Part shown: positions 43,089 through 52,444 of the stretch, one piece after another
Numbering within the stretch: position 1 is the first letter of the stretch
How the letters are laid out: each line of letters starts with the position of its first letter
NCBI GenBank assembly: GCA_016197365.1
Contig: JACPVS010000009.1
Span: 124,001 to 188,000 of the forward strand
From: Mycolicibacterium cosmeticum
Lineage (GTDB): Bacteria > Actinomycetota > Actinomycetes > Mycobacteriales > Mycobacteriaceae
Direction: 5' to 3'
Length of the DNA stretch: 64,000 bases
Notes under the pieces: model-generated
Told to the model about the DNA's origin: nothing
The model's database searches: none
What the model saw: the letters and a program-made list of their open reading frames with translations, nothing else
Translations under genes and position numbers: made by a program

Positions 43089-44309
43089 ATGGCGGTGTTG
43101 CGGCGGGGCCTGGTGCTGATGCTGGCGCTCATGCTGGCGGGCTGTGCGCCGGCCACCCGGACCTCCACTCCGAGCCCCGTCACCGCGGAGGCCGACGCGA
43201 TCATGCGCATCGTCCGTGACACGGTGACCCAGGCCCATCTGAGGTCGGCGATCGTGCGGGTCACCGTCGACGGCAAGGAAGTGCTCACCCAGGCCGTCGG
43301 CGAGTCGATGACCGGTGTTCCGGCCACCCCCGCGATGCACTTCCGCAATGGCGCGGTGGCCATCTCGTACGTGTCGACACTGCTGCTGATCCTCGTCGAC
43401 GAGAAGAAGGTCGCCCTCGACGACAAGCTGTCCACGTGGCTACCCGACACCCCGCACGCCGATCGGGTGACCCTGGGCCAGCTGGCGCAGATGACCTCCG
43501 GCTACGTGGACTACGTCATCGGCAACACCGCCATGAACGACGCGTTGTACGCGAACCCGTTCCGGCACTGGACAGCCCAGGAGCTGCTCGATTTCGCGGT
43601 GCACAAGCCGCTGCTGTACGAACCGGGCACCAACTGGAATTACGCTCACACCAACTATGTGCTGCTCGGGCTGGCCCTGGAGAAGGCCACCGGCACCGAC
43701 ATGGCGACGTTGTTGTCCGACAAGGTGCTTCGGCCGCTGGGCTTGACCAACACCGCCAACGCCGAGACAGCGGCCATCCCGGCGCCCGTGCTGCACGCCT
43801 TCAGCTCCGAGCGCCGGGCCGCGCTGAAGATCCCGGCGAACATCCCGTTCTACGAGGAGACGACGTTCTGGGACCCGTCGTGGACCATCACGCGCGGCGC
43901 GATCCAGACCACGAACATCTACGACCTGGAGGCGAGCGCAGCCGGGATCGGGTCGGGCCGGCTACTGTCCGCGGATTCCTACCGAAAACTGGTGTCCACC
44001 GGGCTGCGTGGCACCACCCACACGCAGCCCGGCTGCACCACCTGCGCCGAGATGACCGACGGCTACACCTACGGGCTGGGCATCGTGATTTCCGGCAAGT
44101 GGCTGGTGCAGAATCCGATGTTCGCCGGGTACGCCGCCGTGCAGGCCTACCTGCCGGCGCGCAAGATCGCCATTGCCGTCGCGGTCACCTTCGCCCAGGC
44201 CGCCTTCGATGACCGGGGCGACAATCGCAATGAAGCCGAACCTCTGTTCCGCAAGATCGGCGCCGAGCTCGCACCCGAAGATGCGCCGCCCGTGCCGCCC
44301 GCGAAATAA
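43089..44309 (+). CDS. Lipoprotein with beta-lactamase/serine hydrolase fold lacking the catalytic residues
   Basis: This is a predicted exported lipoprotein, 406 aa, lipobox LMLAGC (Cys19). The fold is that of class C beta-lactamase-like serine hydrolases (LLLILVDEKKVALDDKLSTW, VTLGQLAQMTSGYVDY, NYVLLGLALEKATGTDM). The SxxK position reads G88-A-V-A-I92, so nucleophile Ser and base Lys are replaced by Ala and Ile. The usual YxN reads Y185-A-H187, and the C-terminal HxG-type motif is also not recognisable. It may bind rather than cut its ligand. It lies between the P450 and an amidotransferase gene whose ATG overlaps its stop (TAATG). Confidence 0.8.
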   Translation: MAVLRRGLVLMLALMLAGCAPATRTSTPSPVTAEADAIMRIVRDTVTQAHLRSAIVRVTVDGKEVLTQAVGESMTGVPATPAMHFRNGAVAISYVSTLLLILVDEKKVALDDKLSTWLPDTPHADRVTLGQLAQMTSGYVDYVIGNTAMNDALYANPFRHWTAQELLDFAVHKPLLYEPGTNWNYAHTNYVLLGLALEKATGTDMATLLSDKVLRPLGLTNTANAETAAIPAPVLHAFSSERRAALKIPANIPFYEETTFWDPSWTITRGAIQTTNIYDLEASAAGIGSGRLLSADSYRKLVSTGLRGTTHTQPGCTTCAEMTDGYTYGLGIVISGKWLVQNPMFAGYAAVQAYLPARKIAIAVAVTFAQAAFDDRGDNRNEAEPLFRKIGAELAPEDAPPVPPAK

Positions 44310-45043
44310 TGGCGTGCGTGGCACCCAAGGTTCTGTTCCTCTACAACGAACACCTCGCGTCCGAGGCCCTACTCGGCGAGGCGTTCACCGAGCACGGTTT
44401 CGACGTGCACACCTTCGAGGTGGTGCCTGCCGAGCGGGTCGACGACCCCGCCCGGGATGTCGTCTTCCCGTCGGCCGCCGACTACGACGTGCTCGTCCCG
44501 CTGGGGGCCCGCTGGCCGGTGTACGACGACGCGCTGCGGCGCACGTGGGTGGGCGCGGAGACCGCGCTGCTGCACGACGCCGCCGAGGCCGGGGTGGCTG
44601 TGCTCGGGGTGTGCTTCGGCGGTCAGCTGATTGCGCAGGCCTTCGGCGGGACGGTCGCCCGGGCGCCCGTCGCCGAGATCGGCTGGACCGATGTCAGCAC
44701 CGACCGGCCCGACCTGGTGCCCGGCGGCCCCTGGTTCGAGTGGCACTTCGACCGGTGGACGCTGCCGCCGGGGGCCGTCGAGGTGGCCCGCACGGCCCGT
44801 GCGTCACAGGCATTCGTGCTCGGCCGTGCGCTGGCGCTGCAGTTCCATCCCGAGATCGACCACCGGCTGCTGTCCCGGTGGCTGGCCGACGACCGCGACG
44901 GCGAGGTCATCGGGCACGGCCTCGATCACGACGACATCCTGTCCCGGACAGCGGAATTGAAGGACGATGCAGCCGAACGCGTTCGGGGCCTGGTGCGCGG
45001 CTTCCTCACTCACGTGGCACGTCAGCCGTGCCCCAGTTCGTGA
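44309..45043 (+). CDS. Class I glutamine amidotransferase domain protein
   Basis: This is a stand-alone class I amidotransferase-like protein, 244 aa. It has nucleophile Cys in VLGVCFGGQLIAQAFGG and the His/Glu pair in ALQFHPEIDH, so the triad is complete. It lacks a synthetase domain; the acceptor is unknown, as in YfeJ-like proteins annotated as GMP synthase homologues. Its ATG shares one base with the stop of the lipoprotein gene. The 3' end overlaps the convergent TIGR01777 gene by 22 bases. Confidence 0.85.
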   Translation: MACVAPKVLFLYNEHLASEALLGEAFTEHGFDVHTFEVVPAERVDDPARDVVFPSAADYDVLVPLGARWPVYDDALRRTWVGAETALLHDAAEAGVAVLGVCFGGQLIAQAFGGTVARAPVAEIGWTDVSTDRPDLVPGGPWFEWHFDRWTLPPGAVEVARTARASQAFVLGRALALQFHPEIDHRLLSRWLADDRDGEVIGHGLDHDDILSRTAELKDDAAERVRGLVRGFLTHVARQPCPSS

Positions 45044-46368
45044 GCCAGCGCCGCCTTGATACCCGGCCGACGGAACCGGTGCCCCACGCCGTGCAGCGCG
45101 GCGGGCAACACCCGCTGGTTGGCCTCGGCGAGTTCACGCACGCCCTGCTCCCCCAGCAGTAGCCGGGGGCCGAAGGACGGCACCGGCAACAGCGTCGGCC
45201 GGTGCAGCACGTGCCCCAGCGCGGCGGTGTACTCGGCGTTGGTGACCGGTGCGGGCGCCACCGCATTGATCGGTCCGGTCAGCCGGTCGTCGTAGAGAGC
45301 GCGGTAGTAGACGTCCAACAGATCGTCGAGACCGATCCAGGACAGCCACTGCGCCCCACTGCCGAGCCGACCGCCCAGGCCTGCGGCGAACAGCGGCCGC
45401 AGAAGTCGCAGCGTGCCGCCGGCCGACGACTGCACCACCCCGGTGCGGACATTGACCACCCGCAGTCCGGCCGCCGCGGCGGGTGCGGTGGCGGCCTCCC
45501 AGTCGGCGACGACGTCGGCCAGGAAACCGTCACCGCGGCTGCTGGTTTCGTCCAGCTCGGTGTCGCCGCGGTCATATCCGTAGAAGCCGATCGCGGACGC
45601 GCTGACGAAAGTCTTGGGACCGGTGGCAGTTCGCGCGGCAAGCTCGGCCAGCGCACGGGTCGGTTCGATCCGGCTGTCCCGGATCGCTGCGCGGTGACCT
45701 TGGGTGAAGCGCCCCGCGATGGAGGCACCGGCCAGGTGGACCACGGCGTCCACGCCGCTCAGCAGGTCGGGCTGTGGGTCGGCCGGATTCCATTGGCGCT
45801 CATAGGGTCCGGCCGGTTCGCGGCGCACCAGCAGGACCACCCGGTGACCACCGGAACTGAGGAACGCGGCCAGCGCCGCACCCACCAGACCGCTGGACCC
45901 GGTGATGGCGACGGTCAGCCGTCCCGCGGCGGCGGCGTCGCGGTGGGCCGCCAAGTCGTCGGCGAGCTGCGTGTGCCGGTAGACGAACATCGGCCGGAGT
46001 GCCGCGGCGGGCACGATCGTCTCGACCCGGTCGGACACCCTGGTCGCACCGGGACCTACGGCGTCGAACTCGTGGGTGTGCCGCCACTGCCCGATCGCCC
46101 GGACCGGCCAGGACCGCGGGCCTTCGGTGTCCAGCGCGTCGACGAAGCGGTGCGGCGGGTCATACGCTGCGGCGTCGTGCTGGGCCACCCAGCGCAGCCC
46201 GCCCGGCAGGCCCAGGACCGCCCGCCCCGCGGCCAGGGATCCCGTCTCGGCGACCACCGTCATCGGTTGCCACGGCGGCACCAGCCGCCGCATCGCGCCG
46301 GCGCGGGCGTGCCAGGCAAACACGTCGTCCAGCGGATGGTCGACCACACTGTCGTATTCGATGCCCAT
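45022..46368 (-). CDS. TIGR01777 family NAD-dependent epimerase-like protein with N-terminal SRPBCC domain
   Basis: This is a two-domain protein of 448 aa. Residues 1-145 form an SRPBCC/START-like ligand pocket (YDSVVDHPLDDVFAWHARAG). From residue 150 there is a Rossmann fold with ITGSSGLVGAALAAFL, VDAVVHLAGASIAGRFT and SASAIGFYG, where Tyr of YxxxK is part of FYGYDRG. A DUF1731 tail ends the protein (RPTLLPVPSFGPRLLLGE). This fusion is common in actinobacteria; the substrate is unknown. GGAGGTGG lies upstream of the ATG. It is convergent to the amidotransferase gene and divergent from the phosphoribosyltransferase. Confidence 0.87.
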   Translation of the reverse strand: MGIEYDSVVDHPLDDVFAWHARAGAMRRLVPPWQPMTVVAETGSLAAGRAVLGLPGGLRWVAQHDAAAYDPPHRFVDALDTEGPRSWPVRAIGQWRHTHEFDAVGPGATRVSDRVETIVPAAALRPMFVYRHTQLADDLAAHRDAAAAGRLTVAITGSSGLVGAALAAFLSSGGHRVVLLVRREPAGPYERQWNPADPQPDLLSGVDAVVHLAGASIAGRFTQGHRAAIRDSRIEPTRALAELAARTATGPKTFVSASAIGFYGYDRGDTELDETSSRGDGFLADVVADWEAATAPAAAAGLRVVNVRTGVVQSSAGGTLRLLRPLFAAGLGGRLGSGAQWLSWIGLDDLLDVYYRALYDDRLTGPINAVAPAPVTNAEYTAALGHVLHRPTLLPVPSFGPRLLLGEQGVRELAEANQRVLPAALHGVGHRFRRPGIKAALAHELGHG

Positions 46369-46451
46369 GAGCGATTAGCCACCTCCGGAGTGCGGGTACC
46401 CGACAGTGAGCCGTCGTACGCTCGAAGTGTCCCTGATCACGAGTCCATGCC

Positions 46452-47108
46452 ATGAGAAAAGTTCTTCGCCGGAGCACCTTCGCCGACCGCCGAGATGCCG
46501 GCCGCGTCCTGGCCGGGCAACTTGCGTCCTATCGCGGCCGGACCGATCTGTTGGTGCTTGGCCTGGCGCGCGGCGGGGTGCCGGTGGCGTGGGAGGTGGC
46601 CGCGTATCTGAACGCATCGCTGGACACCTTCCTGGTACGCAAGCTCGGCGTCCCGGACTGGACGGAACTGGCCATGGGGGCACTGGCCGCCGGTGGGGGT
46701 CTGGTGCTCAACCGGAACCTGATGGACAACTTGGGGATCGGCGAGGATCAACTTCAGGAGACGATCCGCGTGGAGACCGCCGAATTGCACCGGCGGGAGC
46801 GGGCTTACCGTGGCGACCATCCGCCGCCGGCGACCGAGGGACGCACCGTGATCCTGGTCGATGACGGCCTGGCCACCGGAGCGAGCATGTTCGCCGCCGT
46901 GCGCGCCGTCCGGGCGGGCGCACCCACCGCGGTGGTGGTGGCGGTCCCGGTCGGTTCGGCATCGACGTGCCGGGCGCTGCGCACCGAGGCCGACGCGGTG
47001 TTCTGTTGCTGCACACCGGCCGACTTCAGCGCGGTCGGGCAGGTGTATGACGACTTCCGGCAGACCGATGACGACGAAGTCCGGCGCCTGCTGGCGACCC
47101 CGCCCTAG
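46452..47108 (+). CDS. Phosphoribosyltransferase domain protein (Rv2143-like)
   Basis: This is a type I PRTase-fold protein, 218 aa. The PRPP loop is VILVDDGLATGASM with the acidic pair. The N-terminal half has LLVLGLARGGVPVAWEVAAY and FLVRKLGVPDWTELAMGALA. Members are of unknown substrate, some being bifunctional with hydrolases; here only the PRTase part exists. It is the first gene matching the Rv2143-Rv2164c order of M. tuberculosis. Its 3' end overlaps the next convergent gene by four bases. Confidence 0.85.
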   Translation: MRKVLRRSTFADRRDAGRVLAGQLASYRGRTDLLVLGLARGGVPVAWEVAAYLNASLDTFLVRKLGVPDWTELAMGALAAGGGLVLNRNLMDNLGIGEDQLQETIRVETAELHRRERAYRGDHPPPATEGRTVILVDDGLATGASMFAAVRAVRAGAPTAVVVAVPVGSASTCRALRTEADAVFCCCTPADFSAVGQVYDDFRQTDDDEVRRLLATPP

Positions 47109-47479
47109 TTCTTGTGCTCGGTCTCGATCGTGTGCTCGGCCTCGGGGTCCGGGACCAGTTCCGGTTCCGGTGCGACGTCGGGTTCCGCCTCCGCGGCCGG
47201 GGTCTCCTCGACCGCGATCTCCTCGTCGGCCGGTTCGTCCGGATAGTCCTGCACGACAACCGTTTCCGGCTCGTCAACCTCGTCGACCGGCTCGGCTTGG
47301 TCGTCCTGGTCGTGCGCGTCCCGCCGTGACCGGTCCCGCAGCGCATCGACGATGAGGAGCAGGACACCGATGACGCTGGCGCCGATACACACCCAGGCGA
47401 TGATCTCGTTGCTGGTGACGACCGCGGCCACCAGCGAGGCCAGACCTATGACGGCGAGGACGAGCGCAATGATCAGCAT
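47105..47479 (-). CDS. Small membrane protein with acidic tail (Rv2144c-like)
   Basis: This protein of unknown function has 124 aa. Two helices (MLIIALVLAVIGLASLVAAV, IAWVCIGASVIGVLLLIVDA) are followed by a basic RDRSRRDA turn. A strongly acidic Glu/Pro/Val tail (EEIAVEETPAAEAEPDVAPE) is probably cytoplasmic. The position immediately downstream of wag31 is as in M. tuberculosis, where the polar growth machinery is encoded. It may be co-transcribed with wag31, 29 bases upstream. Confidence 0.78.
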   Translation of the reverse strand: MLIIALVLAVIGLASLVAAVVTSNEIIAWVCIGASVIGVLLLIVDALRDRSRRDAHDQDDQAEPVDEVDEPETVVVQDYPDEPADEEIAVEETPAAEAEPDVAPEPELVPDPEAEHTIETEHKN

Positions 47480-47508
47480 TGATCGAACTTAACCGGCTGA
47501 GGGGCCGG

Positions 47509-48336
47509 TCAGTTGTTTCCCCGATTGAACTGGTTGAAGCCGCCCGAATCGTTGGTCGCGCCGGAATCCACCGGTGCGGCCGACCCGCGCTGCCCCAGCT
47601 CTTCGAGCTGCGATTCGAGGTAGGTCTTCAAGCGGGTGCGGTACTCGCGCTCGAAGGTGCGCAGCTGCTCGAGACGGCCTTCGAGCACCGTGCGCTGCTG
47701 GTTGATGGTCCCCATGATCTCGGAGTGCTTGCGCTCCGCGTCGGCCTGCAGGGCGTCGGCCTTCTCCTGTGCCTGCCGCAGCTGCGTCTCCGACCGCGTC
47801 TGGGCATCGGTCAGCAGGGCGTCGGCACGCTGCCGGGCATCGGTGACCGTGGTCTCCGCGGTGTGCCGGGCCTCGCTGACCAGAGCGTCGGCCTGGGCCC
47901 GCGCATCGGAGAGCAGCTTCTCGGACTCCGCCTTCGCGGATCCGGTGAGCCGGTCGGCCGTGTCCTGGGCCAGGCTGAGCACCTTGGCGGCCCTGACGTG
48001 GTGATCTTCGGAAACCGGGGCCGCGGGGGCGACAGGCGCCTGGACCACGGGCTGCGGTGCCTCGTACACCGGCTGGACCACGGGCTCCGGCTCGGGCTCG
48101 GGCTGGTAGGCCGGGATCGTCTGGGTGGGCTGCGCACCACCGGAGCGTGCGCCGGCCAGCTCTTGATCGAGCTCGGATACCCGCTGCCGAAGATCGGCGT
48201 TCTCCTCGATGAGCCTGGTGAGTTCGTTTTCCACCAAGTCGAGGAAGGCATCTACCTCGTCCTCGTTGTAGCCGCGTTTACCGATGGGCGGCTTACTGAA
48301 AGCGACGTTGTGAACGTCGGCTGGTGTGAGCGGCAT
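47509..48336 (-). CDS. wag31: Polar growth protein Wag31 (DivIVA)
   Basis: Wag31 gathers at cell poles and septa and directs polar cell-wall synthesis. The 275-residue protein starts [20 protein letters not shown] followed by [16 protein letters not shown], the membrane-binding DivIVA domain. A Pro-rich linker (about 75-150) leads to a long coiled coil with repeated [24 protein letters not shown] heptads, and the tail is Asn/Gly-rich. ATG 48336 is the conserved start; an upstream ATG (48366) would add ten unconserved residues. It closes the division cluster. Known phosphorylation by PknA/B is family knowledge, not seen here. Confidence 0.96.
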   Translation of the reverse strand: MPLTPADVHNVAFSKPPIGKRGYNEDEVDAFLDLVENELTRLIEENADLRQRVSELDQELAGARSGGAQPTQTIPAYQPEPEPEPVVQPVYEAPQPVVQAPVAPAAPVSEDHHVRAAKVLSLAQDTADRLTGSAKAESEKLLSDARAQADALVSEARHTAETTVTDARQRADALLTDAQTRSETQLRQAQEKADALQADAERKHSEIMGTINQQRTVLEGRLEQLRTFEREYRTRLKTYLESQLEELGQRGSAAPVDSGATNDSGGFNQFNRGNN

Positions 48337-48514
48337 CGCCTGCCCCCTTGAAGTCTGGACCGTCAACCGGTTTCAAAGTGTAAAGCGTGAGTACGAGTAA
48401 CTGGCGTCCATCCTGTCACAGCAGACCCGGCGGTTGCAGAGGAGGCTCATAATTAAGAGCGAATTTCAATCTTCTGCGCTGGTCGGAGGCGACATTCGGA
48501 GCCACCGAAAGGGC

Positions 48515-48817
48515 TCAGGCGGCCGATCCGGCGGCTGCCCCGAACGCCAGCTGCATGCCGATGAACGCCACCAGCAGCAGCACCATGATCGACAGGTCGA
48601 AGCGGACAGCGCCGATCGTCAGCTGCGGAATCAGTCGTCGGAGCAGCTTCACCGGCGGGTCGGTGACGGACAGGATCAGCTCGAGGATCACGACGGTCAC
48701 CCCCTTGGGGTGCCAGTCCCGGCTGAACGACCGGATGAACTCCACGACCACTCGCGCGATCAACAGGAGCCAGAACACGAACAGTGCGAAACCCAGGATT
48801 TCGAAGAACAGCGCCAA
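48515..48817 (-). CDS. YggT family membrane protein (Rv2146c-like)
   Basis: This is a small two-helix membrane protein, 100 aa: ALFFEILGFALFVFWLLLIA then RVVVEFIRSFSRDWHPKGV, the YggT core VTDPPVKLLRRLIPQLTIGA and second helix LSIMVLLLVAFIGMQLAF. It is conserved between sepF and wag31 in mycobacteria; a role in envelope or division is inferred from position. The start is TTG with GAGG about ten bases upstream. 178 bases separate it from wag31, leaving room for a wag31 promoter. Confidence 0.88.
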   Translation of the reverse strand: MALFFEILGFALFVFWLLLIARVVVEFIRSFSRDWHPKGVTVVILELILSVTDPPVKLLRRLIPQLTIGAVRFDLSIMVLLLVAFIGMQLAFGAAAGSAA

Positions 48818-48947
48818 CTTGAAGCCGACCTCACTACGGCGGAAAACCAGATTGCGAACCGGTGGGACCAGCCAGCCCCTCGGGATTCAGCCTACCCAAC
48901 GTCACCGGTGTACCCCCTGCCAGAACCACCGGCAGGGGGCTGACCAG

Positions 48948-49598
48948 CTACTGGTAGGAGTAGAAACCCGCTTCGGCGATGCGGCGCCGCTCCTCGGCGC
49001 TGACATCCACGTCGGCCGGCGAGAGCAGGAACACCTTGGTGGCCACCTTGTCGAAGGAACCGCGCAACGCGAAGGCCAGACCGGCGGCGAAGTCGACCAG
49101 GCGCTTGGCGTCGGCGTTGTCCATCGACACCAGGTCCATGATGACCGGGGTGCCGTCGCGGAACCGCTCACCGATGGTGCGGGCCTCGCTGTAGTCCTTC
49201 GGGCGCAGCGTGGTGATCTTGGCCAGCGGGCTGCCCGCCTCGAACAGTTCGGCCATCCGGCGCGGCTCCATGGCCAGTGCGCCACGGGTCGGTGCGGTGG
49301 CGAAGCGGGGGGCGGGGCGATCGAACTCGCGCGGCGCACGCAACCGGCCTTCGAATCGCGGCGACTCATATCCCCCGCGGTATCCGCCGGGTGCCATTTC
49401 CATCTCGCGCTCGTACTCACGAGGACCGCGCTCTTCGAAGGCACGCGGCTCGCGGCCGTAACCGTCCTCTTCGAAACGCTCCTCGGCGCCCCGGCGGGGG
49501 TAGGTACGCGACGGACGCTCGTCGTCGTAGTAGTCGTCCTCGTACTCGTCCAGCGGCGCCATACCGAAGTAGGCCTTCACCTTGTGCAGTGTGCTCAT
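48948..49598 (-). CDS. sepF: Cell division protein SepF
   Basis: SepF anchors FtsZ to the membrane and bundles filaments; in mycobacteria it replaces FtsA/ZipA. The 216 residues begin [20 protein letters not shown], the membrane-targeting helix. A long acidic/Arg-rich variable linker follows (to about 125), then the SepF core [40 protein letters not shown] and [20 protein letters not shown]. The order sepF-yggT-wag31 is conserved. Confidence 0.94.
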   Translation of the reverse strand: MSTLHKVKAYFGMAPLDEYEDDYYDDERPSRTYPRRGAEERFEEDGYGREPRAFEERGPREYEREMEMAPGGYRGGYESPRFEGRLRAPREFDRPAPRFATAPTRGALAMEPRRMAELFEAGSPLAKITTLRPKDYSEARTIGERFRDGTPVIMDLVSMDNADAKRLVDFAAGLAFALRGSFDKVATKVFLLSPADVDVSAEERRRIAEAGFYSYQ

Positions 49599-49662
49599 CG
49601 CCTGCCCCTTCTGCTGCTGATATCTGTGTGGTCTGTGATGAAGATGTGACTGGAGTGACTAC

Positions 49663-50418
49663 TCAGGGTGACGTTAGCGGCCGTTGCCCCATCAACGCGG
49701 TACCGACACGCACACACGTGGATCCGTGTCGCACAGCTACTTCGATATCGCCGGACATCCCCGCCGAGAGCCCCAGTCGGTGGCCGAACGCCCCCTGCAC
49801 CCGGTCCCGTTCGGCGGCCAGCAGGCCGAACGCCTCGTCGACGTCCCAGCCCAACGGGGGAATCCCCATCAGGCCAACGAATTCCAGCGCGTCGATGGCA
49901 TGGGCCGCGGAGCACAGATCGAGGATCTGCGTCGACTGGTCGACGGGCACTCCGCCGCGTGCCGGATCACCGTCCAGGCTGATCTGCAGGTAGATCCGCA
50001 ACGGTTCGGTGCGCCGTCCCGCCGCAATCTCCTCTTCGGCGGCGCCACCGAGTGCGGCGATCAATCGCGCGCTGTCCACCGAGTGCGCGGCATACGCCCA
50101 GCGCGCCACGGCGCGTGCCTTGTTGCGCTGGATGCTGCCGACCATGTGCCACCGGATGGCTCCGGCTGGCTCGCCGGGAAACGCGGCCGCGACGGTGGCC
50201 GCCTTCTCGGAGGCCTCCTGCTCGCGGGATTCACCGAATTCGGTGCAGCCCAAGCGCCGCAGCAGGATCACATCGGAGGCCGGGAAGAACTTGGTGATCG
50301 GCAGCAGGTCGATATCCCGGACGTCACGACCGGCCGCGTCGGCGGCGGCAGCCAGCCGCGCCCGGACCGCGGCCAGGGATCCTGCCAACTCCGCGTCGCG
50401 GTGCGTATGGTCCGTCAT
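49663..50418 (-). CDS. YggS family pyridoxal-phosphate protein
   Basis: This is a PLP-homeostasis protein (PLPBP/YggS) of 251 aa. Lys43 in LLPITKFFPASD would bind PLP; GCTEFGESREQEASEK, RWHMVGSIQRNKARAV and LMGIPPLGWDVDEAF follow in order. The family N in FGEN is here Ser (FGES). ATG 50418 overlaps the yfiH stop (ATGA), so an upstream GTG is not needed. It lies between yfiH and sepF as in most actinobacterial dcw clusters. Confidence 0.9.
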   Translation of the reverse strand: MTDHTHRDAELAGSLAAVRARLAAAADAAGRDVRDIDLLPITKFFPASDVILLRRLGCTEFGESREQEASEKAATVAAAFPGEPAGAIRWHMVGSIQRNKARAVARWAYAAHSVDSARLIAALGGAAEEEIAAGRRTEPLRIYLQISLDGDPARGGVPVDQSTQILDLCSAAHAIDALEFVGLMGIPPLGWDVDEAFGLLAAERDRVQGAFGHRLGLSAGMSGDIEVAVRHGSTCVRVGTALMGQRPLTSP

Positions 50419-51116
50419 TCCATCCACACCAACGACGCCAGGCGTCCGGTCGGTGCGCCACGTCGGTGACTGAACAACGCGCGGTCCTCGACGGTGCAGC
50501 GCGGGTCGATATCGATGGTGGTGATCCCCAATGTCGTCAATTGCCGGGCGATTCCGGCCCGGATGTCCAGGCCCGGGGTGCCCTTGGCGGTGGTGGTGCG
50601 GCTGCCGGGCAGGGTGGCCTCGACCTCGTCGGCCATGGTCGCGGGCACCTCATACCGGCGTCCGCTGACCGCCGGGCCCAGGAGCACCGAGATATGGGCG
50701 ATGTCGGCCCCGACACCGACCATGGTCTCCACGGTGCGCGCCACGATGCCCAGTTGCGCCCCCACGCGGCCGGCGTGGGCGGCACCGATCACCCCGGCCC
50801 GCGCGTCGGCCAGCAGAACCGGCACACAGTCCGCGGACACCACGGCCAGCGCCAGTCGCGGGGCGACGGTCACCAGGGCGTCGGTGTCATCGACGGTGGC
50901 ACCCGGATCGGCCTCGACCACCACGACATGGTCGGAGTGCACCTGGTTCATCCACACCACGCCGTCGGCACCGATGGTGTCGGCCAAGCGTTTTCGGTTG
51001 GCCGACACCGCCGCCGGGTCGTCGCCGACGTGGTCGCCGAGGTTGAAACTGTCGTAGGGCGGCCGCGAGACGCCGCCCCTGCGGGTGGTCGTCACGCGTC
51101 GAACCCGGACGGGCAC
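50415..51116 (-). CDS. YfiH/PgeF family purine nucleoside phosphorylase-like protein (laccase domain)
   Basis: This is a multicopper-oxidase-like family protein, 233 aa, now known in other bacteria as a purine nucleoside phosphorylase/adenosine deaminase or a peptidoglycan-editing factor. The metal/active residues are present: NQVHSDHV, SADCVPVLLAD and GAAHAGRVGAQLG, where the usual Trp after HAG is Arg. The GTG start is five bases after the ftsZ stop. The stop overlaps yggS. Which activity it has here is not determined. Confidence 0.88.
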   Translation of the reverse strand: MPVRVRRVTTTRRGGVSRPPYDSFNLGDHVGDDPAAVSANRKRLADTIGADGVVWMNQVHSDHVVVVEADPGATVDDTDALVTVAPRLALAVVSADCVPVLLADARAGVIGAAHAGRVGAQLGIVARTVETMVGVGADIAHISVLLGPAVSGRRYEVPATMADEVEATLPGSRTTTAKGTPGLDIRAGIARQLTTLGITTIDIDPRCTVEDRALFSHRRGAPTGRLASLVWME

Positions 51117-51121
51117 GGCGT

Positions 51122-52276
51122 CTAGTGGCGCATGAAGGGCGGCACGTCGACGTCATCGTCGGAGATGCCGCCGTCACCGGGTCCGCCGATGCGCACCGTG
51201 GCCCCGTTGGTGTGACCGGCCGGAACGCTGACCGCGTCGGCCGGCTCGAACACCGTCGAGCGCACATTGCCTGCCGCCGCGGGTGCGACGGTCTGAGCGC
51301 CCTGCCCCGTCACCGGCTTACGGCTCGGCGTCACGCTGTCGAAGCCCGCCGCGATGACGGTGACCCGCACCTCGTCGCCGAGCGAATCGTCGATGACCGT
51401 GCCGAAGATGATGTTGGCGTCCGCGTGGGCGGCTTCCTGCACCAGCGAGGCTGCCTCGTTGATCTCGAACAGGCCGAGGTCACTGCCACCGGCCACCGAC
51501 AGCAGCACGCCCTGCGCACCTTCCATCGAGGCTTCCAGCAGCGGGGAGTTGATCGCGATCTCGGCGGCCTTGAGCGCACGTCCGTCGCCGCGTGCCGAGC
51601 CGATGCCCATCAACGCGGTGCCCGCGCCGCTCATCACGCCCTTCACGTCGGCGAAGTCGACGTTGATCAGACCGGGGGTGGTGATCAGGTCGGTGATGCC
51701 CTGCACGCCGTTGAGCAGCACCTCGTCGGCGCTGCGGAAGGCGTCCATCAGCGAGACGGCGGCGTCGCCCATCTGCAGCAGCCGGTCGTTGGGGATGACG
51801 ATCAGGGTGTCGCAGCTCTCGCGCAGCGCCTGGATGCCGTTCTCGGCCTGATTGGACCGGCGCTTGCCCTCGAAGGAGAACGGCCGGGTGACCACACCGA
51901 CGGTCAGTGCACCGAGCTTGCGCGCGATGGACGCGACGACCGGCGCACCACCGGTGCCGGTGCCACCGCCCTCGCCGGCGGTGACGAACACCATGTCGGC
52001 GCCGCGCAGCAGCTCCTCGATGTCGTCCTTGGCGTCTTCGGCGGCCTTGCGGCCCACCTCCGGGTCGGCGCCCGCGCCCAACCCTCGGGTGGAGTCGCGG
52101 CCGACGTCGAGCTTGACGTCGGCATCGCTCATCAACAACGCCTGTGCGTCGGTGTTGATGGCGATGAACTCGACGCCCTTGAGTCCGTGTTCGATCATCC
52201 GGTTGACGGCATTCACGCCGCCGCCGCCGATGCCGACCACCTTGATGACCGCGAGGTAGTTGTGCGGGGGGGTCAT
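51122..52276 (-). CDS. ftsZ: Cell division GTPase FtsZ
   Basis: FtsZ is the tubulin homologue that forms the division ring. The 384 residues include [17 protein letters not shown], the GTP-binding loop [18 protein letters not shown]7-loop [15 protein letters not shown] and the C-terminal conserved peptide [10 protein letters not shown], which binds SepF/FtsW partners. GGAGG lies upstream of the ATG. 168 bases separate it from ftsQ. That gap contains an imperfect CCCTCAACC-type inverted repeat and room for a promoter. Confidence 0.97.
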   Translation of the reverse strand: MTPPHNYLAVIKVVGIGGGGVNAVNRMIEHGLKGVEFIAINTDAQALLMSDADVKLDVGRDSTRGLGAGADPEVGRKAAEDAKDDIEELLRGADMVFVTAGEGGGTGTGGAPVVASIARKLGALTVGVVTRPFSFEGKRRSNQAENGIQALRESCDTLIVIPNDRLLQMGDAAVSLMDAFRSADEVLLNGVQGITDLITTPGLINVDFADVKGVMSGAGTALMGIGSARGDGRALKAAEIAINSPLLEASMEGAQGVLLSVAGGSDLGLFEINEAASLVQEAAHADANIIFGTVIDDSLGDEVRVTVIAAGFDSVTPSRKPVTGQGAQTVAPAAAGNVRSTVFEPADAVSVPAGHTNGATVRIGGPGDGGISDDDVDVPPFMRH

Positions 52277-52444
52277 GGGGTGCCTTCCTCCCAGAATGAT
52301 CGTGTCCTTGAGGCGAAACCCTCAACCATAGGTTTAGAGTTATGTCAAGTAGTTCCGCGCAAACAGAACGGTAGGGCGGCGACGCCATATCGCGCGTCAG
52401 GCGCGCCGGGGTGTCGCGCGGGTTTTTCTCGCACGCGTCCGGAT

